64,000 bases of DNA, from NCBI RefSeq assembly GCF_900129365.1, contig NZ_FQVM01000009.1, positions 1 to 64,000 on the forward strand, read 5' to 3'. Source of the stretch: Clostridium fallax (lineage in GTDB: Bacteria; Bacillota; Clostridia; Clostridiales; Clostridiaceae). The stretch's first letter is position 1. Each line of letters starts with the position of its first letter. The translations under genes and the position numbers were made by a program. Positions 37,412 to 45,615 of the stretch are shown here, piece by piece. The notes under the pieces are model-generated. The model ran no database searches and was not told the DNA's origin. It saw only the letters and a program-made list of their open reading frames with translations.

Positions 37412-38020
37412 CTAAGAAAGTGCTTCTATAATTTTAATTCCTACAAAATCTCTTTTTTCATTTAATTTTCTTTGTAAAGATTCATCAATTTTAAAGTGTT
37501 TATCATCATTAACTATAGAAAATCCACCTATTATTTTATTATCAATTTTTATGCTTACTAATCTATCCTTTAAAGAATTAGTAATTCTTTTAATTCTTTC
37601 TTCAAATCTTTCTTCATCATTTTTACTAAGAATTATTGTATACCTTCCCTTTTCTAAATGACTTAATTCCTTTTCTAAATTAGATATTAAATAATTTTCA
37701 TAATCATCACTTCTGGTGAATTTAACTAATTCTTCTCTAGCTTCATCGATTATTTCATTAATAAAACTTTCTCTTAACGCTAAAATTTCCTTTCTCATTT
37801 CTAATTTTTCTTTTGATATTATTTGATTTTCTTTTATATTAGCTTTTTTAGTAAATTCTTTAATATAATCACTTTTAAGCTTTTTAATTCTTTCTTCTTC
37901 TTTTTTTATAAGTTTTTCTTTTTCCTCATTTACTTTTTTTAATTGTTCTTCTTTTTCTCCATTGACTTTATCATATATCATTTTTGAAAATAAATTTATT
38001 TTATCATCAATAGTAGTCAT
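37412..38020 (-). CDS. ntpE: V-type ATP synthase subunit E
   Basis: A 202-residue peripheral-stalk protein. The N-terminal half (1-110) is a long Lys/Glu-rich coiled coil; the C-terminal globular half contains KIIGGFSIVNDD, as in subunit E. It links the head to the membrane stator together with the small G/H-like subunit. Divergent in sequence, but position and shape are clear. Confidence 0.88.
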   Translation of the reverse strand: MTTIDDKINLFSKMIYDKVNGEKEEQLKKVNEEKEKLIKKEEERIKKLKSDYIKEFTKKANIKENQIISKEKLEMRKEILALRESFINEIIDEAREELVKFTRSDDYENYLISNLEKELSHLEKGRYTIILSKNDEERFEERIKRITNSLKDRLVSIKIDNKIIGGFSIVNDDKHFKIDESLQRKLNEKRDFVGIKIIEALS

Positions 38021-38030
38021 GGTATCCCTC

Positions 38031-38339
38031 CTATAGCTTAAGACCTATAGCCTCATTTACATACTTTAACATATAGTTTTCTCCTTTTTTTGAACCATGC
38101 CTATCTGGTATTTCAACTAAAAGAGGAGTTCCTTTTGAAAGCTTAATATCTTTAACTACATCGCTAGCCATAGATGCTGCTTTTTCGGTTATTATTATAA
38201 TCCCAATATTTTTATTGTATTTTAACTCTTTTAATTTATTTTTTATTTCTTCTTCACCATGTAAAATAACACCATCAACTCCAGCCATGTCCATACCTAC
38301 AAGAGTATCTTTATTATCACTTATCAAAAAGCTTTTCAT
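38031..38339 (-). CDS. ntpF: V-type ATP synthase subunit F
   Basis: A 102-residue alpha/beta protein of the central stalk (the family is called F or G depending on organism). It has the pattern FLISDNKDTLVGMDMAGVDG and NIGIIIITEKAASM, then a C-terminal PLLVEIPDRHGSK. It binds subunit D. It lies between the K and E subunit genes, rather than next to C as in many V-ATPase operons. Confidence 0.88.
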   Translation of the reverse strand: MKSFLISDNKDTLVGMDMAGVDGVILHGEEEIKNKLKELKYNKNIGIIIITEKAASMASDVVKDIKLSKGTPLLVEIPDRHGSKKGENYMLKYVNEAIGLKL

Positions 38340-38354
38340 AAAAATTCTCCTCTC

Positions 38355-38774
38355 TTATAGTCTTGAAAGAATCATTATGGATATTATAAGACCATATATT
38401 GCAATACCTTCTCCAAGTCCTACGTATATAAGAGTTTTACCTAATATCTTAGGATCTTCTGATACTGCTCCTAAAGCTGATGAACCAACTGCACCAACTG
38501 CATAACCAGCTCCTATTGTTGCTAGTCCTGTAGATAAACCTGCTGCTAAATAGCCAAGTCCATTTGCGCTAGTTGCAGATGTTGCTGCATGAGCTACTGT
38601 TGGTATATTCATAATTAAAGCCATTGTCATAATTGGTATAAATACACTTAAATTTATTTTTAAAGCCTTCTTTATCTTAATCTTTCCTTTAATTCCATCT
38701 TTTCCACTTGTAACTACCCCATAAGTTATAGTTGATACTACTATTAAAAATGTTAATCCTAAAAGTATATACAT
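38355..38774 (-). CDS. ntpK: V-type ATP synthase subunit K (rotor ring)
   Basis: A 139-residue proteolipid. The last 65 residues form one membrane hairpin: a Gly-rich first helix (GLATIGAGYAVGAVG), the loop SEDP, and a second helix with ion-binding E122 in VGLGEGIAIYGL. The family's Na+-type Gln is not seen in helix 1, which favours protons, but this is weak evidence. The N-terminal half is an extra segment with one helix (1-21), a basic loop and a second helix (43-58) ending NIPTVAHAATSA, like a signal-peptidase site. Confidence 0.9.
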   Translation of the reverse strand: MYILLGLTFLIVVSTITYGVVTSGKDGIKGKIKIKKALKINLSVFIPIMTMALIMNIPTVAHAATSATSANGLGYLAAGLSTGLATIGAGYAVGAVGSSALGAVSEDPKILGKTLIYVGLGEGIAIYGLIISIMILSRL

Positions 38775-38801
38775 AATAAATCACCTCTTCTAAAAATTCT
38801 G

Positions 38802-40766
38802 TTATAATGATAATCCTACTGGCTTAAATTCTATTCCAGCACCATCATAATATTTGCTAAATAATTCATAATATTGAAGTCTCAATCCTTGTATAAATAC
38901 TATTAAACCTTCAAGACAAATTATAATTATATTTCCTAATATTAGTATAAATGCTGAACCTACTGCATGATTCATCATATCTGCCATAGCTGCAAATGCA
39001 ATAAATAATCCAACGTGATTTAATGCAAAGGCACCTACTCTTATAAATGAAACTGTATTTGAAAACATTGATAAAACTGTTTCAATTACTTCAAAACTAG
39101 CCTCAATAAAATAATCTTTAGGTCCATCATTAAATAAAGGTTTCTTGCCTTGAATTAAATTGGATATTGGTTGTTTTAGAAGTATTAATACTAACATTGA
39201 AACTAAAATAATAATAAATACTGAATTTGGTATTAAATCTATTTTTAAAACTTTAGTTAATATAAATAAAAGAGCAGTTACATAAAATGTAAGGCCTGCT
39301 ATACCATCTTTACCAAAAACTCCTTGTTCATAGTCCTTTCTTCTCATTCTATTAATAATTCCTAAGATAAATCCTAAGATTAATAAAATGCAACCAAAAA
39401 CTACTGCCCAAAGTAATACATCTTCTATATCCTCCATAGGTCTTACTAAGATTGCTGATATAATCTCTTCTGAACCAAATACACTTCCGTAAAGGAATCC
39501 AAATATTGTTGAACTTATTCCTAATCTAGCTAAGATTCCTCCTAGACCAATTTTACCTTTTTTATATTTAAGCAATAATCCAATTAAAAATAAAACTAAT
39601 CCTTGTCCAACATCTCCAAACATAGCTCCAAATATTACTGTATAGGTTATTGCTAAAAATATAGTAGGATCTATTTCCCCATAAGTTGGAGTTCCATACA
39701 TATCTACCATTATTTCAAAAGGTTTAAATAATGGAGAGTTATCTAACTTTGTTGGTGGCGGTGTTTCTGTATTATTAACCTCATTTGCAGTCTTTTTAAT
39801 AACTAATACATCGTTACCAAAATTTTTGCAAACATTATCAAAAGCATCTAACATACTTTCTGGCACCCATCCACACAAATAAAAGAATTCATTAGTACAT
39901 GCTACCTTTCTTTTTATTTGTTGAGATAATCTTTCTAGTCCCTCGCTTTTTTCACATATATATATTTCTTCATTATTATCCCTTAAAAAGCTTTTAATTT
40001 CTTCCTTTAGTTGATCCTTTTCCTTTTTAGTATTAACTAATTCATCTTTTAATTTTTGAGAAACTTCATAAGGAGTTCCTTCATAACCTTCTGGTATAAT
40101 TAGCTCTTCACAGGCTGCAGAATCAAATATTCTATTTAATTCTGTTTTAAACACCTTAGGAGATAATGATAAAAATATACTCTCATCCTTATCCCTATAA
40201 ACTACTTGTATTATAGAAGGTATATTTTCATAATTATCTTCTAACTTTTTCATATTATCTAATTTTGTTTTATATAAGGCTACATCGAAATTCTTCATTG
40301 ACTTAATTTCTTTTAAATCTTTATCGACATCTTTTAAGTATGCTAGTGAAATTGAACTTTTAGATAAAACCTCTTCTTTTTTGATGATCAATTCATACTT
40401 TTCTGTTTTTTCAGAAAATTTTTCGTATAAAGATTTAATTTTCTTTTCACAGATATCATACTTATAAATTATTTTATTAACTTTTTTATCTTTAATCTTA
40501 AATTTTTTCTTTGCTTCTGCCATTTTTTTAAGTAGTTTATGTGTGTCTGTAGTATTATCCTTAATTTCATAAGGTCTTATATAACAAACATCTATAATTG
40601 CTTCTAAATTATCTTGGGAAGTTTCTAATAGAAAATCCGAAGAGTTTATTTCACTTAAAGCGCTTATAGGTTGTATGCATTTTTCTAGAACTAAATACTT
40701 AGAAAATTTATCTAAATTTTCTATAGTTCCTACTACATTCATCATATACATCTTCTCAATAGCCAC
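38802..40766 (-). CDS. ntpI: V-type ATP synthase subunit I
   Basis: The 654-residue membrane stator subunit. A cytoplasmic N-terminal half (about 1-350) contains coiled coils; the C-terminal half has about seven membrane segments and includes the half-channel region with Arg in SNTVSFIRVGAFALNHVG. It forms the ion path with the K ring. Length is normal. It lies between the C and K subunit genes. Confidence 0.94.
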   Translation of the reverse strand: MAIEKMYMMNVVGTIENLDKFSKYLVLEKCIQPISALSEINSSDFLLETSQDNLEAIIDVCYIRPYEIKDNTTDTHKLLKKMAEAKKKFKIKDKKVNKIIYKYDICEKKIKSLYEKFSEKTEKYELIIKKEEVLSKSSISLAYLKDVDKDLKEIKSMKNFDVALYKTKLDNMKKLEDNYENIPSIIQVVYRDKDESIFLSLSPKVFKTELNRIFDSAACEELIIPEGYEGTPYEVSQKLKDELVNTKKEKDQLKEEIKSFLRDNNEEIYICEKSEGLERLSQQIKRKVACTNEFFYLCGWVPESMLDAFDNVCKNFGNDVLVIKKTANEVNNTETPPPTKLDNSPLFKPFEIMVDMYGTPTYGEIDPTIFLAITYTVIFGAMFGDVGQGLVLFLIGLLLKYKKGKIGLGGILARLGISSTIFGFLYGSVFGSEEIISAILVRPMEDIEDVLLWAVVFGCILLILGFILGIINRMRRKDYEQGVFGKDGIAGLTFYVTALLFILTKVLKIDLIPNSVFIIILVSMLVLILLKQPISNLIQGKKPLFNDGPKDYFIEASFEVIETVLSMFSNTVSFIRVGAFALNHVGLFIAFAAMADMMNHAVGSAFILILGNIIIICLEGLIVFIQGLRLQYYELFSKYYDGAGIEFKPVGLSL

Positions 40767-40782
40767 AATCTCACCGCCTTTA

Positions 40783-41817
40783 TTAATTCATTGCCACATA
40801 CTCTTTACTTTCATCAAAATCTAAGCTATATCTTTTTTCTTCTGCTATAGTTATTATCTCATTTATTTCTAGTCTATAAAGTATTATAAAGCTTAATAAT
40901 GTGGATAGATTACTTTCATTCTTTGAAAATATTTTGCTTACGAATTTTTTTAGGCATTCTTTCTCATTTAACTGTATATTAGCTACATCTGTAGTATCAT
41001 ATATGCTTTTATATGGAAATTTTCTTATTAAATCCCTAAACTCATCAATTCCTTTAGCATAGCAAAGATTTTTTATTAAGTCTTTCTTTAGTTTATACCT
41101 ATCATATATAGTGAAATTATAAAGTTCTTCTGGTGTAATCTCATAGTAAAACTTTCCTCTATATATCCAAGATAAATTAGCTAAATCTGCTTGAAATCCT
41201 ATTATTATTTCTAAAGCTTTTCTATTTTCCTTATTTAATTTTTTCACAATTTTTCTTATAGATGAAAAATATAAAAAATCCAGTTCAGTTTCTAACATAA
41301 ATAAACTTTTATCTACTTTATCTATATTTCTTTTTATTGTTTTATAGTAAATACTTCCTTTAAGCCTTTCTGATAAATCATCTAAATTTTTTGCTTCTAT
41401 AAGATAATCATAATCTATTGTGTTGAGTTTACTTCTAAATAGTAATGCTTTTTTTATATCTTCCTTATCTTTTTCAATAAATTTTCCTCTAATTATTAAT
41501 TTTAAATCTTCTACTTCATATCTTAAGAAAAGTATAGATATAACTTTTTTATAATCACCACTAAAATAATGACTTAATTTTTCAAGGAGAGAAACAAAGT
41601 TTTTATTTAAAAGCATTTCTAAATTTATTCTTCTTAAAACACTTATATCTTCTCTTTCTAATAAATTTTTATAATGGGTTTTATCTCTTAATATCTCTAC
41701 AACTTTATTGTAGTCTTTAGCATTTAAAAGCTCATCATAAACATCTTTTTTTATCATTTTTCCCTTAATAGCCATCATTTTAGAGTTAACTGCACTAAAT
41801 TCAACTAAATTTCCCAT
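40783..41817 (-). CDS. ntpC: V-type ATP synthase subunit C (d-like)
   Basis: A mostly alpha-helical protein of about 344 residues that joins the central stalk to the K ring. It belongs to the AC39/subunit d family, with the late segment LANLSWIYRGKFYYEI typical of it. The start is the ATG at 41817, preceded by GAGGTGGTTATT; a GTG at 41826 lies in the ribosome binding site. Confidence 0.88.
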   Translation of the reverse strand: MGNLVEFSAVNSKMMAIKGKMIKKDVYDELLNAKDYNKVVEILRDKTHYKNLLEREDISVLRRINLEMLLNKNFVSLLEKLSHYFSGDYKKVISILFLRYEVEDLKLIIRGKFIEKDKEDIKKALLFRSKLNTIDYDYLIEAKNLDDLSERLKGSIYYKTIKRNIDKVDKSLFMLETELDFLYFSSIRKIVKKLNKENRKALEIIIGFQADLANLSWIYRGKFYYEITPEELYNFTIYDRYKLKKDLIKNLCYAKGIDEFRDLIRKFPYKSIYDTTDVANIQLNEKECLKKFVSKIFSKNESNLSTLLSFIILYRLEINEIITIAEEKRYSLDFDESKEYVAMN

Positions 41818-41831
41818 AATAACCACCTCTA

Positions 41832-42140
41832 TTAGGTAAGTATTTCTTTAACTACCTCCATAACTATGTAATTTTTATTTTCTTCGTATTTTAATCTCAT
41901 TTCTTGTAGTGTTTTGTTTTTTTCTTTAACTATATTTTGTCCTATACAATGAGCTTCATCTACCTTTTCATTATAAATAGATTCTTTTATATGTTTTGCT
42001 TCCTCCTCCCATTGCTTTTCTAAAATATTAATTCTTTTTTTAATTTCATTTTGTTGTTCTTTAACTAATAATTTAATATTGCTTCTAAGTGTCTCAGCAT
42101 CTTTGTCAATTTCTATTATTTTAGATATTACAGAATCCAT
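41832..42140 (-). CDS. V-type ATP synthase small peripheral-stalk subunit (G/H-like)
   Basis: A 102-residue, nearly all-helical and highly charged protein, starting MDSVISKIIEIDKDAETLRS. This fits the small peripheral-stalk partner of subunit E (called G or H in different systems). It is the first gene of the operon. The ATG at 42140 has GGAGGG 5-6 nt upstream; the longer frame to 42170 has no such site. Confidence 0.75.
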   Translation of the reverse strand: MDSVISKIIEIDKDAETLRSNIKLLVKEQQNEIKKRINILEKQWEEEAKHIKESIYNEKVDEAHCIGQNIVKEKNKTLQEMRLKYEENKNYIVMEVVKEILT

Positions 42141-42258
42141 ATAATCCCTCCTCTCTACTACAAATAACAAAATGAGACTGATTATAAACTAAGAAAACCC
42201 TTTATATTTATTTTATAAATATTAACAGGTTTCCTAAATAATATTATTTTGTTTATAT

Positions 42259-42286
42259 ATTGTATATTTTGTAAATATTATAACAA
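42259..42286 (-). promoter_or_regulatory. Putative promoter of the V-ATPase operon
   Basis: On the minus strand TTGTTA (42286-42281), 16-nt spacer, TACAAT (42264-42259), about 120 nt before the first gene. Other AT-rich options exist nearby. Confidence 0.4.
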
Positions 42287-42346
42287 ACTATTAAAATTTT
42301 TAAAATGTAATTTTTTCCATATATCTTTCTAAAATGATTTTTGCTT

Positions 42347-42399
42347 AAAATAAAAGAGACAAATACCTTTAAATATAAGGTAAATCCCTCTTTTATTTT
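42347..42399 (-). terminator. Terminator of the small membrane protein gene
   Basis: A 12-bp stem (AAAATAAAAGAG 42347-42358 with CTCTTTTATTTT 42388-42399) with an inner stem (TACCTT/AAGGTA). U-rich on the minus strand. Confidence 0.75.
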
Positions 42400-42409
42400 A
42401 AACTTTTAT

Positions 42410-42688
42410 TTATTTTTTATTATCAATATCTTCATAATCAACATCTACAACTTTATGATTTTCATATTCATCATCTATATTACTATTAAAATTTTCTTCA
42501 TATACAGTATCTGATTCTTTTCTTTTATGCTTTCTTTTATATATGCTATTCTTTATATATACATAAACAGTTACTATAAGAATTCCTACTATAATAACAG
42601 GAATAAACCAAACAAATAAGCTTATTGCTAAAAAAACAAGCAATATAGATATTCCTATGACTATAATACTTCTTAATGTGTTATTCAT
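42410..42688 (-). CDS. Small membrane protein of unknown function
   Basis: About 92 residues. Two hydrophobic segments lie at about 8-45, then a basic stretch (YKRKHKRK), then an acidic tail (DDEYENHKVVDVDYEDID). The ATG at 42688 is chosen since AAGGA lies about 10 nt before it; a TTG at 42697 adjoins the ribosome binding site. I do not recognise a family. Monocistronic and divergent from a polysaccharide deacetylase gene. Confidence 0.7.
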   Translation of the reverse strand: MNNTLRSIIVIGISILLVFLAISLFVWFIPVIIVGILIVTVYVYIKNSIYKRKHKRKESDTVYEENFNSNIDDEYENHKVVDVDYEDIDNKK

Positions 42689-42858
42689 AGTTACCAATCC
42701 TTCTTCTTAAATTCTTCTACCATACAACATATTATAACATCTAAATATAACATTTGTATATTAAATTGTAGTTCTATAATTCTTAATTATTATGTCATAA
42801 TTTATATTATTTTAGGCAAAATATTAAATAGGAATAATACCAGAAAGGATGAATTAAT

Positions 42859-43563
42859 ATGAAAAAATTTATATATTTATTAATTTTATTTATTTTATCA
42901 TCTCTTTTTATAGGATCTAGTTTACCTGTTAATGAAGAAAAAACTCTTGACGAAAAATTTGTATATTTAACCTTTGATGATGGTCCTAATACACCAGTAA
43001 CTACTGAAGTCCTTGATGTTTTAAAAGAGAAAAATGTAAAAGCTACTTTTTTTCTTATTGGTAATTTAGTCAATAAAGAAAAAGATTTAGTTCAAAGGAT
43101 GGCAAAAGAAGATCACTCTTTAGGATTACACAGTTATACCCATGATAAAAACAAATTATATAAAAATTCTGAAAGTTTTATTAATGAAATGCTAGATACT
43201 CAAAAAGCAATATATGAAGTTACCGGAATTACAAGTAATATATTAAGATTTCCCTTTGGTTCTAATAATAAATCCTTTAGGTTAACTAAGACTATGGTAG
43301 ATTCTCTTCATAAATATAATTTTAAAATATATGATTGGAATATAGATAGTGGTGACGGTTTAAACCCTTATCTAGAGCCATATAAAATAGCTAAAAATTG
43401 TAGTAATGCTAAAAATGGCTCAATAATATTAATGCATTGTTCCTCTGTAAACAAAAATACAGCTAAAGCTTTGCCAATTATTATAGATAACCTAAAAAAA
43501 CAAGGTTTTACTTTTAAAAAGATAGATGAAAGTACTAAAGAAGTTTATAGGGTAAAAAAATAA
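42859..43563 (+). CDS. Polysaccharide deacetylase (NodB/PgdA type)
   Basis: A 234-residue exported or membrane-anchored enzyme that removes N-acetyl groups from cell-wall glycans. It has an N-terminal hydrophobic signal (5-22), then the NodB domain: motif 1 TFDDGP (38-43), motif 2 LHSYTHD (second metal-His motif, normally SxxSH/HxxxH), motif 3 RFPFGSNN, motif 4 DWNIDSGDG, motif 5 LMHCSS. The metal triad Asp-His-His is thus intact. Such enzymes confer lysozyme resistance in other Firmicutes; the target here is inferred. Confidence 0.88.
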   Translation: MKKFIYLLILFILSSLFIGSSLPVNEEKTLDEKFVYLTFDDGPNTPVTTEVLDVLKEKNVKATFFLIGNLVNKEKDLVQRMAKEDHSLGLHSYTHDKNKLYKNSESFINEMLDTQKAIYEVTGITSNILRFPFGSNNKSFRLTKTMVDSLHKYNFKIYDWNIDSGDGLNPYLEPYKIAKNCSNAKNGSIILMHCSSVNKNTAKALPIIIDNLKKQGFTFKKIDESTKEVYRVKK

Positions 43564-43566
43564 TAT

Positions 43567-43615
43567 AAATACTCCCTTTATAAAAAGAAATTTACTTTTT
43601 ATAAAGGGAGTATTT
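43567..43615. terminator. Bidirectional terminator between deacetylase and amidase genes
   Basis: A perfect 21-bp stem (43567-43587 with 43595-43615) and 7-nt loop, between convergent genes. Confidence 0.9.
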
Positions 43616-43649
43616 TAAGTTTAACTATTATACAGTTTGTACATCTTTA

Positions 43650-44180
43650 TCAAATATTGGTTACCGCTTCCACTATTGCAGTTGATATTAATTCTTTATT
43701 ATAAATCTCCATATCCTCTTTAGATGTTACAAAGGCGCATTCTATTATAATACAAGGCATATTAGTATATTCTAGGGTATATAAGTATCCACTTTCTACA
43801 CCTCTATTATAATAACCTAACTTAGATATTTCATTACATATTTTATTTGCAATCTTTTCTGATTTTCCATTAAATTCATTAACTAAACATCTTACACCTC
43901 TGCCTTTTCCAGCTGAAAAATGTATTGATAAATGTAATGAAGATTTGCTTTTATTAGCCTCACTAACTCTAAATTTTAAAGATTCTCCTATAGAATTAAA
44001 TTTCATTTCCCATGGAGTACAATCTTTAGTTTTATATCCTAAATTATTTAATTTAACCATAACCATATTCCAAATTTCCTTAGTACATATTCCCTCTTCC
44101 TTAATTCCAACTGCTCCTGAATCTGGAAAGCAATTATGCCCTGCATCTCCACTAATTAAAGTACCTTTGCTTAAATACAT
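43650..44180 (-). CDS. N-acetylmuramoyl-L-alanine amidase (Amidase_3 type)
   Basis: A 176-residue zinc amidase that cuts the bond between muramic acid and the stem peptide. The zinc ligands are visible: His in SGDAGHN, Glu in KEEGICTKE and His in LSIHFSAG; the catalytic Glu is in IIIECAFVTS. No signal peptide and no cell-wall-binding domain are present, so it is shorter than most autolysins and phage endolysins of this type. It may act in sporulation or mother-cell lysis, or be a phage remnant; no phage genes lie nearby. GGAGGTAAATT precedes the ATG. Confidence 0.85.
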   Translation of the reverse strand: MYLSKGTLISGDAGHNCFPDSGAVGIKEEGICTKEIWNMVMVKLNNLGYKTKDCTPWEMKFNSIGESLKFRVSEANKSKSSLHLSIHFSAGKGRGVRCLVNEFNGKSEKIANKICNEISKLGYYNRGVESGYLYTLEYTNMPCIIIECAFVTSKEDMEIYNKELISTAIVEAVTNI

Positions 44181-44269
44181 AATTTACCTCCTTTCTTACA
44201 CATTAATACTATAATTTATGCAAAAAAAGAGGTATTGTGAAACTTTATAAATATCCTTAAAATTAATAT

Positions 44270-44905
44270 CTACATAATTCTTATTAATCTTTCTCCATTT
44301 TCTTTAGCTTCATAAATTGCTTTATTATTTAATGTTTGTACAAAATTCTTAATTAAAGAATCCCTTAATATATAAAAATTTTCTACATCTCCATTCTCTT
44401 CATCCCAAAAATCCTTATGAATACATTTTATAGCTTTAAAAACTAATAATTCGTCACTATTTTCTAAAATATTATTTATTCTATCACATGGCATCCCCTC
44501 TATTATATAATCATTTATAGAGTTATAGATTTCCATAGCCTTTAATATATCTTTTCCATTTTTATGAACTTTTCCTGCTTCTAAACCCTTTTCTTTAAAA
44601 ATATTCTTTAAATCATATAAACTTTCTTTGTTAATTTCTAATATTTTAGTTACAAAAGCTGCTTGTCTTCCTTCTAAAGAATTTATTTTATCCTGTAACC
44701 ACCCATGAATATTACTTTCATCTATAATATCTTCTAATGGTTTATCTCCTATAGGTTCTCCATACTTTTCATAAACCTTTTTTATAAATTCCTCATCTAA
44801 AATTTTATTTATTTTTCCGTATTCAACAATTTTAGATTCTATTTCTTCATAAAACTTTATTTTATTAAAAAGCCAATAATGTATTTTTCCTAAAAACAAA
44901 CTCAT
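44270..44905 (-). CDS. Conserved-looking protein of unknown function
   Basis: A 211-residue soluble, mostly alpha-helical protein that I cannot place in a named family. The N-terminus MSLFLGKIHYWLFNKIKFYEEIE looks structured. Possibly ligand-binding residues include IHGWLQDKI, MPCDRI and CIHKDFWDEENGD. No signal peptide or membrane segment. Monocistronic, AAAGGATATTTTTT before the ATG. Confidence 0.7.
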   Translation of the reverse strand: MSLFLGKIHYWLFNKIKFYEEIESKIVEYGKINKILDEEFIKKVYEKYGEPIGDKPLEDIIDESNIHGWLQDKINSLEGRQAAFVTKILEINKESLYDLKNIFKEKGLEAGKVHKNGKDILKAMEIYNSINDYIIEGMPCDRINNILENSDELLVFKAIKCIHKDFWDEENGDVENFYILRDSLIKNFVQTLNNKAIYEAKENGERLIRIM

Positions 44906-45222
44906 AAAAAATATCCTTTCTAAATATAAGATTTTCTAAATTATAATTTATTATATCAATTTAAAATAATTAATTCTGTAACTATTGTTACCTTATAATA
45001 TCTAGGTCTATTCAAATATTATATTTAAATTTAATGACTTTTTTGATTCTCCTTAAAAACTAAAATTATTCAAATAAAACTTATGTAACTACAGGTATTA
45101 TTTGTAATATTATATAAATTTACTATAATTTTTTGTATAACTTTACAAATGATAAATTCTATATTTTATCAATTTCATTAATGTGTTATATTGAGTTTAG
45201 ATGTATTTAGGAGGCGAATATT
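44906..45222. other. Intergenic stretch without recognised gene
   Basis: 317 nt between two divergent genes. It is AT-rich, and beyond promoters for the flanking genes I see no ORF with a ribosome binding site, no RNA gene and no strong hairpin. Confidence 0.6.
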
Positions 45223-45525
45223 ATGAAAATAAAATGTAAAAATAACGCTCTTTGTTCAACACTAACTTTAGGAAAGGAGTACGTTGTTTTAGATGAAGGA
45301 GATAAATACTATGTTATCTTAGACGATACTCAAAATGAAATAACAACAAAAAAAGATAGATTTACTATAGTAGAAGATAATGATATCGCCAAAAAAACAA
45401 AAGCTACTATTACTGAGCTTACTTATCAAGTAAATAATGATTTTAAAGATATAAAGGATTTTAAAATCAGAAAGAATTCTAGTGGTGAAATTAAAGAAGT
45501 AATAATAAAATTTAAATATGAATAA
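45223..45525 (+). CDS. Small protein of unknown function
   Basis: A 100-residue soluble protein. It is beta-rich at the start (TLGKEYVVLDEGDKYYVILDDTQNEI) like a small SH3-type barrel, and Lys-rich at the end (EIKEVIIKFKYE). A strong ribosome binding site (AGGAGGCGAATATT) and a strong terminator frame it, so it is expressed as a single gene. No family recognised. Confidence 0.7.
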   Translation: MKIKCKNNALCSTLTLGKEYVVLDEGDKYYVILDDTQNEITTKKDRFTIVEDNDIAKKTKATITELTYQVNNDFKDIKDFKIRKNSSGEIKEVIIKFKYE

Positions 45526-45551
45526 TATCATCTTTAGATTTATTTTAAAGG

Positions 45552-45596
45552 AAAAACCATAATAAAAGATAAAAATTATCTTTTATTATGGTTTTT
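45552..45596. terminator. Bidirectional terminator
   Basis: A perfect 19-bp stem (AAAAACCATAATAAAAGAT 45552-45570 with its complement 45578-45596) between convergent genes. Confidence 0.9.
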
Positions 45597-45615
45597 TCAG
45601 TTATAAAATATTATA

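Noticed and set aside
42807..43073. Minus-strand frame across the polysaccharide deacetylase start
   Set aside because: It overlaps a gene with a signal peptide and intact NodB motifs; no ribosome binding site and no family signal.
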